Shown here one piece after another: positions 45,290-55,841 of a stretch of 55,841 bases of DNA. Within the stretch, counting starts at the first letter, position 1; each line of letters begins with the position of its first letter. The DNA comes from Gnetum montanum (Eukaryota > Streptophyta > Gnetopsida > Gnetales > Gnetaceae), in contig MNCI01030123.1 of the NCBI GenBank assembly GCA_015680685.1, forward strand, positions 1,366,537 to 1,422,377, read 5' to 3'. Under the pieces are notes generated by a model. The model saw only the letters and a list, made by a program, of their open reading frames with translations, searched no databases and had not been told where the DNA came from. Position numbers and translations under genes: made by a program.

Positions 45290-46720
45290 CCTACAGATGT
45301 GCAAGGCTTAAATAAGAAATTTTTCAAGGTGTTCAAGGTAGAATTGGATGGATTGCCATCAATGAGGAAGGTACAGTATTAGATTGACTTCATCCATGGG
45401 TCTACCATTTCAAATGAGAGAGCTTATTGAATGACATCAAATTAGTGGGTATAATTGCAAAGGCAAGTAGAAGAGTTACATGCAAATGGCTTCATGAGAG
45501 AATCTATTTCACCTTGTGTAGTTCCAATAGTGCTTGTGCCAAAGTAGGATAGTGATGAATGGAAGATATGCATTGATTCTAGGAAAATGAATAAGATAAT
45601 AGTGAGGTATAGGTTCCTATTCTAAGGATGGATGATATCCTTAATGTCCTTACAAATGAGAAGATTTTTAGAAAAATTAATTTGAAGAGTGGTTATCATC
45701 AAATACATATCAAGCATGGTGATGAATGAAAGATAACTTTTAAAATTTGGGATCACAAATGCACCTGCTACATTCATGAGATTGATGCATGATCTATTGA
45801 AGGACTTGATTGATAAGTGTTATACTTTCCTTTTTGACAATATTTGGTATATAGCATTAATGAGAAAGACACTTGTATCACCTAAGGATGTTGTGTCTTA
45901 AATTGAAGGAGGCACAATTGGTGATTGATTTGAAGAAAAGATATTTCTTCAAGAGGGAAATGACATACTTGGGACATGTGGATTCTAAAAATGAAATTTA
46001 GATGTAAGCTACCAAGGTGACAACTATTCGAGATTGGCCAACCTCTAAGAATGTTGGGGAGATAAGATTATTTCTTAGTATAGCAAGTTTTTATAGATGA
46101 TTCATAAAAAATTTTAGTATTATTTCTTAGCCTATGTTTTCTTTATTGAAGAAAAATAAATATTCCAAGTGGGATGTTGAGACCCAAAGAAGCTTTATCT
46201 TGTTGAAAGTGAAAATAACCAATGAACTAGTTCTTGCAATTCCAAATTTTTAGCAACTTTTTTAGGTGAATATGGATGCAAGTGGACTTATCATTGGTGG
46301 GGTAATTTCATAGGAAGGAATGTATATTACTTTCCTTTTAAAAAATATAACATATATGAGAAGGATTTGCATGATATTCTTCAAGGTATCAAGCATTAGA
46401 GCATTACTTATTGCATAAGAAGTTCACTTTTATGATAAACCAAAAAGCATTACAATTTCTAAACTTTCAAAAGAAGTTGAGTGCAAAGCACATTAAATGA
46501 ATTACATAGTTATAAGAGTTTAATTTTGTGTTAAATCATAAATGTGGAAAAGACAATGTAGTGGCCGATGCATTCTCTGGGATGCATGTGGTGAATTTTA
46601 GCATACCTCATGTGGAAGGTATGATTGGTTTTGTTTATTTGTATGAACATGATTATAATTTTGGGAAGGTTTGGAAAAGACTCAAAGAGCCATTGTCAAG
46701 TAGGATAGACTAATAAAGGA
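45290..46720 (+). pseudogene. Family D reverse transcriptase and RNase H, decayed
   Basis: Pre-RT block ELDGLPSMRKVQY at 45340-45380. RT: VEELHANGFMRESISPCVVPIVLVPK (45460-45545), KICIDSRKMNKI near 45562, GYHQI near 45695 and NAPATFMRLM at about 45757. The catalytic box reads FLFDNIW at about 45827, so the second Asp is Asn. RNase H: NMDASGLIIGGVIS at 46271, YQALEHYLLHKKFTFM near 46390, QALQFLNFQKKLSAKHIK-like text near 46445, and VLNHKCGKDNVVADAFS at 46530-46577. RT frameshifts lie near 45730 and 45900. Confidence 0.85.
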
Positions 46721-46789
46721 ACTATCATATTCGAGATGAACTATTATTTAAAAATCAAAAGGTATGTATTTTTTATTGTGATTTTAGGA

Positions 46790-47870
46790 AGAGGATTGTG
46801 TTAAAAAAAACATGACAATGGCATGGTAGGTCACATGGGAAAGGACAAAATATTGGAGCTTGTGGGTAGATACTATTTTTGACCTAGTATGGTACTTGAA
46901 TTTTTAAAACTTATGAAGGAGTGTTTGACTTATCAAAAATTTAAAGGAGACAAAGAAGTAAATGGACATTACATGAATTTTTCAATTCCTAAGAGTTCAA
47001 TGGAAATTATGTCAATGGTCTTTGTTAGTAGTATTTTGAAGATTAAGAGTGGGAACAATGAAATTTTTGTTGTTGTGAATAGGTTCTTCAAGATGGCACA
47101 TTTCATTTCATGCAAAACGATGAGTGATGCTTCTCATGTGGTACATTTATTTTTCTAACATGTTTTAAAGTTACATGATATCCCTTTAAACATTATAAGT
47201 GATCAAAAATCTAAGTTTAAAAGTCATTTTTAGAGGTCTCTTTGGAAAATCTTAAGGAAAAAATTGAATTTTTCTTATGCATCACTCATAATTTGATGGC
47301 TAAACAAAGGTGGTGAATAAATCCTTGTTGAAAATTTTAAGATGTTTGTGTGATGGATAGCTCAATCAATGAGAAATCTTGTTGTGTCATGCTAAATTTT
47401 CATACAATGATTCTTTTCATGTTGTCATTGGGAAAAGTTCATTTGAGATAAAATATGGTTTTTGTCCAAAGATGATGGACAATTTGAAGAGCTTTGTTGA
47501 TGAAGATCAACTAATTTTGTGCAAGAGATGAGGGATCTCCATGCATAAGTAAAATAAAATCTAGAGAAGAAGATGAAAGAAATAGTCCTCAAGAGGAATG
47601 CACGTAAACAAAAGCCAAATTTTGCTATTGTACCTTGGTTTGGGTTTACTTGAAGAAGAAGTAGTTAAGAGGTGTTAACTTCTTTAAGCTAAAAGCTAAG
47701 AACATGAGGCCTTCCAGAATTAAGGCCAAGATTAATCATAATGCTTTTGAAATTGAGTTACCAAATGATGTTGTTATGTCTTTTATGTTTAATGTTTCAG
47801 ATCTTGTATACTATCATAAACTAGTTGATGTGAAAACCATCTAGGTAGAATTAATGAGTTAAAGGAGGAT
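46790..47870 (+). pseudogene. Family D integrase, decayed
   Basis: Zinc domain: GHMGKDKILELVGRYYF at 46828-46880 and KECLTYQKFKG at 46918-46950, with the second Cys replaced by Tyr. Core: the IMSMVFVSSIL block at 47008 has Val where the first catalytic Asp belongs. Then FVVVNRFFKMAHF at 47067, DASHVVHLFF at 47127 and IPLNIISDQKSKFKSHF at 47179-47230. The Glu region near 47310 is broken. The C-terminal part keeps KAKNMRPSRIKAKIN near 47690 and FNVSDLVYYHKLVD at 47789-47830. So the catalytic triad is lost at the first residue and beyond. Confidence 0.8.
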
Positions 47871-48024
47871 ATAGATTAGTCCATTGGGGAGTGAAGAGGA
47901 ATGATTAATTAATCCATTGGGAGGATTAATCTATTCATGATGTTCTATGGGTAGTTGGGACCAAACTTTATGAGTGGGATATTACTTCAACTTTGACTTC
48001 CTTGTTCACATGATTTTACTTTTT

Positions 48025-48042
48025 GAAGGGTTGGAGAGCTAG
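48025..48042 (+). other. Polypurine tract, family D
   Basis: GAAGGGTTGGAGAGCTAG, directly before TGTAGGG of the 3' LTR. The leftward element has the related GAAAGATGAAAGAGCTAG before its LTR. Confidence 0.75.
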
Positions 48043-48960
48043 TGTAGGGACACCTATTTCAATTCCCTTTTCTTCTCCATAGAGGTGACTTTTGAAAGTT
48101 TTGGATACTGGAAAGATATCTCAAAGATTCAAGAAATGTATTAGCGTAATGTAGTGTCTTCCTAGGAGATGTCTATGGATTGCAGAAGATGTTTCTTTAG
48201 AAGCCAAGACATCTCTGATAGACTTGAAAAATCTCTAGTGAGATATCTCTTTGTGCCTAAAGATGTCTCGAGTAAGAGGTCATTACAATAATAGAGATGT
48301 CTCCTAGGTAATAGAGAAATCTTCCAAAAATTAAATATACCTCTTTTGCAAGTTTGGTTTTTGCATAAAGGCATATATTCCTAGTCAAAGATGATGCACA
48401 TGACTAGAGAAACTTTGAATTGATCATTCAAAATTTTGAAATAACCAAAACAATGGAGAAAAAGATAAAAATAGCCTAAAATATGTAAGTTAAATTGGGG
48501 AAATATTTTTATGTTTCTTGTCTCTTGTTTACCATAAATATTATTCTTAATTCATGTTTATATCACAGAGAGTTGGCAAGAATATTGTATAAGAGCACAT
48601 TATATTGGTTCATGATTGAAGTTGCAACTCTAAGGTTAACTATGTGTGGTTTGACTTGTGTGGTCTTATATTCTTGCTTATGTGTTCATGTCTTAGTCAT
48701 GAGTGATGGGAAAGATTCTCATTCGATTGTCTTACATTGAGAATAACCATTATGTGGTTGTAAAGACTCATGCTCTACAACATCATCTGAGTATTGAGAG
48801 TGTTTTAATAATTTTTGGATTGTCAAATTCTATTATAATATTCATTTCAATAATTGAAGATAGCTTGTTTTCTTATTTTCTAGCATATTGATCTATCTTT
48901 CGTAACGTTTGGATTTAGTGGATCTAAAAATTATTTTCCATTTGAGTGAACGTACTCTAG
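48043..48960 (+). repeat. Family D 3' LTR
   Basis: Starts TGTAGGGACACC and ends ACTCTAG. Pair of 40941-41858, with a GATGTC-type motif array at 48110-48320 and the hairpin at 48759-48779. Confidence 0.85.
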
Positions 48961-51365
48961 ATAATAAAATTAATCACTAAACATAATATCCTTTATGCAA
49001 CACCATGACAAAGGCTCATCCTTATAAGAAAAGAACACATGCTCATATGTCTTACTCATATCCATTACATGATAAGAATTAAAGTGGTATCAATTCATAA
49101 TGTGAAACCACTATAGCTAGTTCTTTATTATTCACTCAATCTCTTAGTGAAATTCATTCTTATAAGAAGGGGCATCTTAGTACAATAACATTAGTAGATT
49201 TAGCCATAACAAGCAGATTAATGCATGATATGGATGCAAATATGAAAAGAGCCTTCATTCTTAATTAGTTATGACAAAAAAGTGATTAAAGATATATTAA
49301 TAGTACAAGCTATGAAATTCAGTGGAAAGGAAATATGTAAAACATCATGGAGGTTAATTTATAATATTCCATGTAGCACATTTTACAACCACATGAGAAG
49401 TTTTAAAAAATGTATTATCATGATAGAGCATGAAAATACTAGAAAGATCAAACTAGGAACATGAAAAATAGTTGTAATCCTTGTCATTAAGGAGTTGATA
49501 AAAGTATTAGCTAATCATTATCTAAATACATCAAGACAAATTATTCAGGATGGTACCACAACATCAATGAAATCATTGGTAATGAAAATGAATGAAATAA
49601 TTATTCTTAATGACTATATCAATCCTAGGATAAAAGCTATGAATATACCTTCCTCGAGTAGAAGCCTTATGTCTAAGTCATTTTCTAAACATTTTTCAAA
49701 TGTACTATTTATGAAATTACATGATTTTAGTGTGTGCTGAACATGCTAGAATTGAGATTATAGAAAATAATCAACTTATGATCATGTTAAAAAGGAAAAA
49801 ATATAGATAGAACAAGAACTAGATTTAGATTATGTAATGGTATGTAGGCATGCATATTATACTCATTGATATTTTATAATAAGACATCAAGATATATACT
49901 TAAGAATAATCCATGATGAGATGGATAAAAGCAAGATAACATTACCTAGATTACTTATCCTCCACAAGGAAGTATCAAGAAGAGATAGATTTCAGTTTTC
50001 ATTTATAGGAATACTAGTCTATGGTATGGGTAATGGTGGATTTGGTTATTTCTCATCATTTTATATCAAAATGGACTCTTAGTTTATAATTACTTTTCTT
50101 GCTAAATGCTTACATGATTTGGAGGTACAACAAATTAGCCAACCAGGTTCTCTTTCTAGTATTACTAAGGAATATTCATCAATTGGTTATGCATTTCTTG
50201 ATAACTTTATTATGCCAAACATAAATAGCCTAAAAGATGAAGTTAAAAAGAAAAATAAAACTACAACATAATATGCACCAATTCCAAGGACTTTATTTCT
50301 ACAAGTGGATAACTATGGTGGGAATAACAAGAACAAGTATGTTTTTTTTATCTTTACTAATAATTCAAAGGATTTTTAATGTCATCGAATTAGGATTCCT
50401 TCCTGTTGATCACACTCATAAATACATAGATGAAATCTTTGGTCACCTATCAAAAATTATAAGGAAAGGTGATATATTTAGTCTACCAAAGCTTATGAAT
50501 ATGTATCATATAATAGACTCTAATAGTAAATAGAATTATAATCTTTACTTTATAAAGGATGTTATAACTTTAAAAGCTACTTGAGGGATTATATGTTGAA
50601 TCCAATTAAACACCTAGTTGGAATACAAAACATTAGTTACATATGATTTTATATATTTGATGAAATGCCACTAATGTCATGGAAAAGAAATATTAGAGAA
50701 AAAATTTAGTTAGATAAAATTGAATAGAAGAATGGTCAGCCATATCTTCTTATGGGAGATCCACCTATGATATCATATTTGGCTATAGATGAAAGGAAAT
50801 TAGAAAATATTATAGAGAGCATTCAAAGTTATATTACATTCTAGGATGATGAGATTAAAATAAATCTCCAAAATAGTAACATACTAGAGTGGTAAAAAAA
50901 AGAATTGAACATTGATAACTAATTACCCAACAACTAGATTATTTAAAACATGCACAACAATTATAATCAAATTTAAATTTGGGATTCTAGTCTAGAACAA
51001 GGAAAAGTATCTCAAAAATAGGTGCAGAGAAATAAAAAATATACAATATCATCAAAGAAGAATTAGGACATGTTGGGTAACAAAACATGAGTTAAAAACA
51101 TCTTTTGATCCATTTACAAATATCCATGTAGGGATGATGCTTCTTATTCATCTTTAAAATGATGAAGATATTATATGAGTTGGTTCATATATGAACTTGC
51201 ATATTAATGAACATGATGTGAAGATAAATAAGATGCATGTTGAATGGTATAAGCTACAAGGAAATTTTAAAAAATAATTAATTAAAAGAGATTGACATGT
51301 AAATATAACAAATCTAGGATAGAAATATCTAAATCCAAATGACATAGTATATGCATGTGTATTGG
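48961..51365 (+). pseudogene. Decayed DUF7869-like gene
   Basis: Coding texture starts near 49282 with FSGKEICKTSWRLIYNIP, then a Phe/Tyr-rich helix. A Ser-rich stretch at 49640-49700 leads to SKHFSNV and LHDFSVC. Next come HAYYTH, an IIHDEMDKSK block at 49906-49935, the QVDNYGGNNKNKYV block at 50302-50343, and FLPVDHTHKYIDEIF at 50396-50440. This series (IIxDxMDxSK, then LQxDNxxxENKNxY, then FLPVGHTHxxID) is what I recall for uncharacterised proteins in Pfam DUF7869. It needs a search to confirm. A frame change sits at the eight-T run near 50342. The C-terminal part (IVYACVLEQVHFTN, 51337-51380) ends at the LTR. Function is unknown. A DDE/RNase H-like role is only a guess. Confidence 0.6.
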
Positions 51366-52337
51366 AGCAAGTTCACTTCACAAATAAATCACCTTCAAGT
51401 ACTAAATCTACATATTATGTAAAGATAAATCTTTTTGCTAGAAAATAAGAAAACTAGCTATCTTCAATTACTTTATTAGAAGATTATAATAGGGTTTTCA
51501 AAATCCAAAAATCACTAAAACTTGTGATACTCAACTAATATTGTAGAGCATGAGGCTCTACAGCTACATAGTGGTTGTTCTCAATGCAAGACACAACTAA
51601 TAGAGTTTCTCTTCCACAAATCATGACTAATTTTTCAACTTAAAAGTAAGACATAAGAGAATAGAATACACAAACCAACACACCATAATTTAGTCTTGGA
51701 GTTAACATCTCCAATTGTACTTACTTGGTGTGCTTGCACACTCTCTCTTGTTTAGCTCTTCACTCACAAGAGCTCTCTCTTACTCATTTGTACCAATAAT
51801 GATGAAATAAAATCATATTTATCACAAGCTAGTAGACAAGAAACCTAGAAACCTCTCCTCAACTCAACTTAAATCTCTTTAGATGTTTTCCAAGTCTTCT
51901 CACCTTCTCCCTAGTTATTTCTATCCTTTTTCATCATGTTCTTACTATTTCCTAAATTTGAATGGGTGTTTTCAAAAGTTTTTCCATCTATACATGTTAT
52001 CTCTAACCTTGGGAAGACATCTTTGTGTCAACCTAGCTTTCTACCAAGACATCTACTATTTCTATTAGATGTCTATTCTAGAGGCTAAGATGTCTTACCT
52101 GAGACATCTCATTCATAGGTGAAATGTATTGGCTAAGATGTCTTAGGTTCTAGTACGACGTCTGACCCAAGATGTTAGTCCAAATAGTCAGATGTCATCT
52201 CTAATTTTTAGACATTTCGTGTTACTCCTAGGCTTTAGTCAAGATATCTTCTAGCCCTCTAAGACATTTCTCTAGTGTCCAAAACCTACAAAACACACAT
52301 TTAGGGAGTAAGGAGATTGAAAGAGGTGTTTCTACAC
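51366..52337 (-). repeat. Family D 3' LTR of the leftward element
   Basis: Minus strand, starts TGTAGAAACACC at 52337. The end is placed near 51366 by alignment of TTATTTGTGAAGTGAAC with the other LTR ends. It shares the hairpin at 51542-51562 and a GATGTC array at 52015-52270. About 970 bp, a little longer than the other two. Confidence 0.8.
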
Positions 52338-52356
52338 TAGCTCTTTCATCTTTCAA
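52338..52356 (-). other. Polypurine tract, leftward family D element
   Basis: On the minus strand GAAAGATGAAAGAGCTAG precedes TGTAGAAACACC. Confidence 0.7.
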
Positions 52357-52599
52357 AAATTAAACTTAGGCGAACTAGGGAGTAGGGATGGAAGTGAGCC
52401 CCCACTCATGTATTTTGGTCTCATGGATCTATATATCATCATTAGTGGACTGATCCTCCTAATGGATTAAATATTCATGCCTCTTGACTCCCCAAGTACT
52501 AGAAGCCTCCCATCACTTGAGTATGATTACCTTCCTCTTCATTGAAGGCTTGGATTGATCAATAACCTCCTTCAACTCAACGATGCTACCCCCTATGGT

Positions 52600-53720
52600 A
52601 TCTTCATTAACTGGTGCATGATAGTGCCCAAGATCCAAAATATTAAAAACAAAAGACATACCAATATCAATTGAGCATTATCATTAATTTTAGCATTGAT
52701 TTTGAAAGCCCTCATCTTTTTGGCTCTCAATTCAATGAAGTTAATTCTTCTCAACTACATATTCTTCAAGTGAACTCAAACCAAGTCATGAACAACAAAA
52801 TTAGGCATAAACTTGCTCTCATTTCTCTTGAGAACTCTCTCTTCAACCTTCTTCTTAAGATTGAATTTTACTTGTGCATGGAGATTCATAATCTCTTGCA
52901 TAAAATTTGCACCAAGTTAAGCTCCACCATCTTTGGAGAAAATCCATAGTTTACCTCAAATTGATTTTTGCAAATAGCAAAATGAAAAGTGTTATTGTAC
53001 AAAAACTCAACATGACACAACACGTTTTACCTACTTGGCTATCCATCACATAAACATCTTAATATGTTTAGTGAGGATTTATTCACCACCTTTTTTTAGC
53101 CATTAGATTGTGAGTGATATGCACTAGAAAAATTCAATGTTATCCCTAAAATCTTCCAAAGTGACCTCCAAAAATGGCTTTTAAACTTGAATTTTTTATT
53201 ACTAAAAATATTCAAATAAGTGCCATGCAACTTCATAACATGCTGGAAAAACAACTTTGCAACATGAGAAGCATCACTAATCTTCTTGCATGGAAAAAAA
53301 TGTGCCATCTAGAAGAATTTGTCTACAACAATAAAAGTTGCATCATTCCTATGCTTGGTCTTTAGAATACCACTCACAATGACCATTAACATAATTTCCC
53401 ATGGACCTTTAGGAATTGGCAAAGGCATATAGTATCCATCCACACCTTTACCTCCTTTAAAAGTTTGACATGTCAAGTACTCCATAAATTTTGAAACTTC
53501 TATTACCATACCAAGCCAAAAATAGTGCCTACCCCCAAGTTCTGAGGTGTTATCCCTGCCCATATAAACTTCAATGTTACTATAATTATTTTTAAACAAA
53601 ATATTTTTCCTAAAATCACAATTAGAAATACATACCTTTCTATTCTTAAATAATAGTTTATTGTGAATATGGTAGTCCCTCCACTGGTCTATCGTACTCA
53701 TCAATGGCTCTTTGATGCTC
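52600..53720 (-). pseudogene. Family D integrase, leftward element, decayed
   Basis: The open frame 53704-53309 covers the zinc domain end (YLTCQTFKG near 53475), GPWEIMLMVIVSGIL, and ATFIVVDKFF at the end. 53308-53096 continues with MAHFFPCKKISDASHVAKLFFQHVMKLHG, HFWRSLWKILG and FSSAYHSQSNG. The usual Asp of the first position is Val (LMVIV) and the second sits in the text NKKFKF, so it is lost too. The C-terminal part to about 52600 matches the rightward copy only loosely. The element lies opposite in strand to 40941-48960. Confidence 0.8.
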
Positions 53721-53749
53721 CCCCTAACCTACCCAAAATCATTAGCATG

Positions 53750-55180
53750 CTTCTATAAAGAAGAAAAATCACCCATACCTTCCACATGAGGTATTCTAAA
53801 ATTCACCACATGCACCCTAGATAATACATCAAGCACCACATTGGCTTTCCCACTTTTGTGCTTCAATACAAAATTTAACTCCTATAACTATGCAACCTAG
53901 TTCATGTTCTTTGCATTTAACTTCTTTTCTAAGTTTAGAAATTTAAGTGGTTTTTTTTCTATTATCAAAATAAATTTCTTAAATAACAAGTAATGCCTCC
54001 AATGCTTAATTTCTTGAAGAATAGTGTATAACTCCTTTTCATATACATTATATTTTTTCCTTAACTCATTCAAATTTTGGAAAAGAAAGTAGTAGGTATA
54101 CCTTCTTGTGAAAGTATCCCACTAACAACAAGTGCATTTACATCCACCTCCACTTAAAAAAGCTTCTAGAAATGTAGAATTTCTAGAATTAATTCACTCG
54201 TAATATTTCTTTTAACAAGTGCTCCCTTCCATTTCATTATGTCATCTAAAATCTTTATTTTTCTTCAACATAGTAAACATAGATCAATAAATACCACTAA
54301 ATTTTTTGATGAATAATTTATAAAAACTTGCTAAACTAAGGAATAATCTTACCTCCCCAACATTCTTAAGAGTTGGCCAATCCTTAATAGCCTTTACCTT
54401 ATTAACTTCCATCTAAATCTAGTTTTTGGAAACCAAATGCCCCAAATATGTGGTTTTCCTTATGAAGAAATTACTTTTCTTCACATTGATCACTAGTTGT
54501 GCCTCCTTCAACTTAAGATACATCATCCTTAAGTGATCCAAGTTCTCTACCTCATTAGAGCTATACACTAAAATATCATAAAAATAGAAAAGATAACACT
54601 TACAATCATGTTTTTAATTACATCATGCATCAACCTCATGAATGTAGTAGGTGCATACATGAATCCAAATGATAGCATCAACCACTCAAACAATCCATCT
54701 TGTGTCTTGAAAGCTATCTTCAACTCATCACCAAGCTTGAAATTGATTTGATGTTACCCATTCTTCAAATCAATTTTGATAAATATTTTAGCATTGGTAA
54801 GGGCATCAAGGATATCATCCATCCTTGGAATAGAAAACATGTACCTCATTGTTATCCTATTCACCACCCTAGAATCAATGCACATCCTCCATTCATTACT
54901 GTTCTTCTTTGGTACTAGCACTACTAGAACTACATAAGGTGAAATGAAAATCCCTCATGAAGCCATTTTCAAGTAACTCCTCTACTTGCCTTTGTAATTT
55001 AGACATTATATTTGGTACCATCTAGTAAGCTCTCTCATTTGGAATGATAGCACTAGGAAGAAAGTCAATCTAATGTTGTACATTTCTCATCAGTGATAGT
55101 CCATTTAATTCCTCCTTACATACCTTGGGAAATTTCTTCTTGAGGTCTAGCACACCTATAGGAAGTTCAACCTATAAATC
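53750..55180 (-). pseudogene. Family D RNase H and RT, leftward element, decayed
   Basis: RNase H from about 54240 to 53760 is readable only in part, with a KHKSGKANVVLDVLSR-like end near 53850. RT covers about 55050 to 54280. VEELLENGFMRD lies near 54985, CIDSRVVNRI near 54875, and GNIKSISSLVMS-type text near 54740. The catalytic box at 54583-54572 reads FYDI, with Tyr in place of the first Asp. The connection-type block follows. Many stops are present. Confidence 0.75.
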
Positions 55181-55620
55181 ATCATGGTTAGTAGCAATTT
55201 TTGTCATAACAATAAAACCAAAACTAGTTTAATTATGTTCCTTAATATATTTCCTCTCTCTTAGAAGGATTAAGGAAGCATTAAGTGAGATTTGCTGCCT
55301 TACATGCTTAGCTATCATAGGAATCAAATCATGTATTCCATCAGGTTTAGAAACACTCCATACATTTCTTGCTTCATTAAACTAAGAGCCATTGTCAAAA
55401 TTTCATAGTTAAACAAGAATTACATTAGCATAATCAATTCAAAGCACATCATATTTCACCACATCATGAAAACCTTCAATTTTAAATCTCAAACTACATT
55501 TTTTTATTACCTATTGGGAAAAATATATAGATAAATAATGCACTTTATGGGATCTTGGATGAGGATTAGTAATTGTTGTGGTAGATTTTGGGATAATTCT
55601 TATCATAGGGAACAACTTTT
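55181..55620 (-). pseudogene. Family D protease and pre-RT, leftward element, decayed
   Basis: Minus strand, about 55570 leftward: NPHPRSHKVHYLS (matches 44930-44965 in the plus copy), FKIEGFHDVVKYDVL near 55480 and DYANVILV near 55430. The pre-RT linker then runs to about 55180, with VELPIGVLDLKKKFPKVCK. The protease signature's final Gly-Arg-Pro-Trp region is decayed. Similarity ends near 55620, where the sequence character changes. Confidence 0.6.
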
Positions 55621-55841
55621 AGTTAAACATATTTTATGTGTGATGAGTGGCGAGGTACCCCTACACTCAACCATACGAATACGAGCGTGCACGCGTGATC
55701 TGGTCGAACTCCGTAGACTAAATGCCTTAACACCACAAGAAACACTTGGGGTTAATCGTTCGTTGTCTTCCCAGGCTTGCTTGTAAGTGTCACGGTGTAT
55801 GGTTAAGCAAGTCTGAGGTATGTGATTTTTTTGGTATTTTT
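55621..55841. other. CG-containing right-edge segment, unrecognised
   Basis: Sequence from about 55650 to 55800 holds many CG dinucleotides (ACGAGCGTGCACGCGTGATC at 55680-55699) and does not resemble the rest of family D. The plus strand is open from 55538 to 55786, but I recognise no protein and part of that frame covers the element's antisense. It may be a younger insertion or part of one. Confidence 0.4.

Larger units (their letters stand above)
40941..48960 (+). mobile_element. Ty3/gypsy element, family D, full length, decayed
   Basis: An 8.0-kb element with 918-bp LTRs, Met-type primer site, a 1.8-kb leader, gag, protease, RT, RNase H, integrase and polypurine tract. GATAAT lies close to both ends (40933-40938 and 48960-48965) and could be a target duplication, although two bases separate it from the TG at left. 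The integrase form (DASHVVHLFF, LHD) is that of chromovirus-like plant gypsy elements. I do not see a chromodomain. Confidence 0.85.

Noticed and set aside
40933-48965. GATAAT as a certain target-site duplication of the family D element
   Set aside because: Two bases separate the left copy from the LTR TG and plant gypsy duplications are usually 5 bp, so it is kept only as a possibility.
52671-52949. 92-codon plus-strand open frame
   Set aside because: Antisense to the C-terminal integrase part of the leftward family D element, which aligns with the rightward copy.
1-55841. CRISPR arrays, bacterial operons, ribosome binding sites or organelle genes
   Set aside because: No regular direct repeats with spacers, no bacterial gene layout and no recognised organelle gene; the elements are those of a plant nuclear genome.

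Overview
This window looks like TE-saturated nuclear DNA of a land plant with a large, repeat-rich genome. A gymnosperm-type genome would fit, but the sequence gives no diagnostic host gene, so the species stays open. I see no intact gene. Almost everything is a decayed LTR retrotransposon or endogenous pararetrovirus. Reading frames can be followed for hundreds of codons only by passing through frequent stops, many of them TAG where the family has Gln or Trp. CG dinucleotides are scarce over most of the window. Both features fit long-term cytosine methylation and deamination.

Layout. 1-720 (-): leader and gag start of a Ty3/gypsy family (called family D here). 720-4251 (+): a decayed, apparently intron-containing coiled-coil gene I cannot name. 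4930-8115 (-): gag and protease of a Tat/Ogre-type gypsy element, lost beyond the protease. 8116-10690: non-coding, with an 18-G run and a 30-bp tandem repeat. 10690-17520 (-): a decayed Athila-type gypsy element (integrase, RNase H, RT, protease, gag, tRNA-Asp-type primer site, LTR) whose integrase carries an internal tandem duplication. An inverted partner LTR follows to about 18335. 18340-29325: a palindromic complex of endogenous Caulimoviridae. The rightward copy (movement protein end, coat, protease, RT/RNase H, an extra downstream coding block, intergenic region) meets leftward copies tail to tail. Four related intergenic regions carry a methionine-tRNA primer-site remnant, and two of them a TATA box.

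29330-29870: another Athila LTR piece. 30633-40214 (+): a chromovirus (500-bp LTRs, PBS, gag, protease, RT, RNase H, integrase, chromodomain remnant, PPT) placed directly against a truncated LTR of its own family, with about 3.9 kb of unexplained sequence between PBS and gag. 40941-48960 (+): a complete but dead family D gypsy element with 918-bp LTRs. 48961-51365: a decayed gene with motifs of the protein family I associate with Pfam DUF7869. 51366-55620 (-): a second family D element whose 3' LTR faces that of the first. 55621-55841: a CG-containing, less decayed segment I cannot identify.

No functional gene network is visible. The elements are related by nesting, inversion and decay. The most unusual objects are the palindromic pararetrovirus complex with its conserved post-RNase H block, the DUF7869-like gene relic caught between two convergent 3' LTRs, and the LTRs of family D, which carry a dense array of GATGTC-type motifs and a conserved hairpin.
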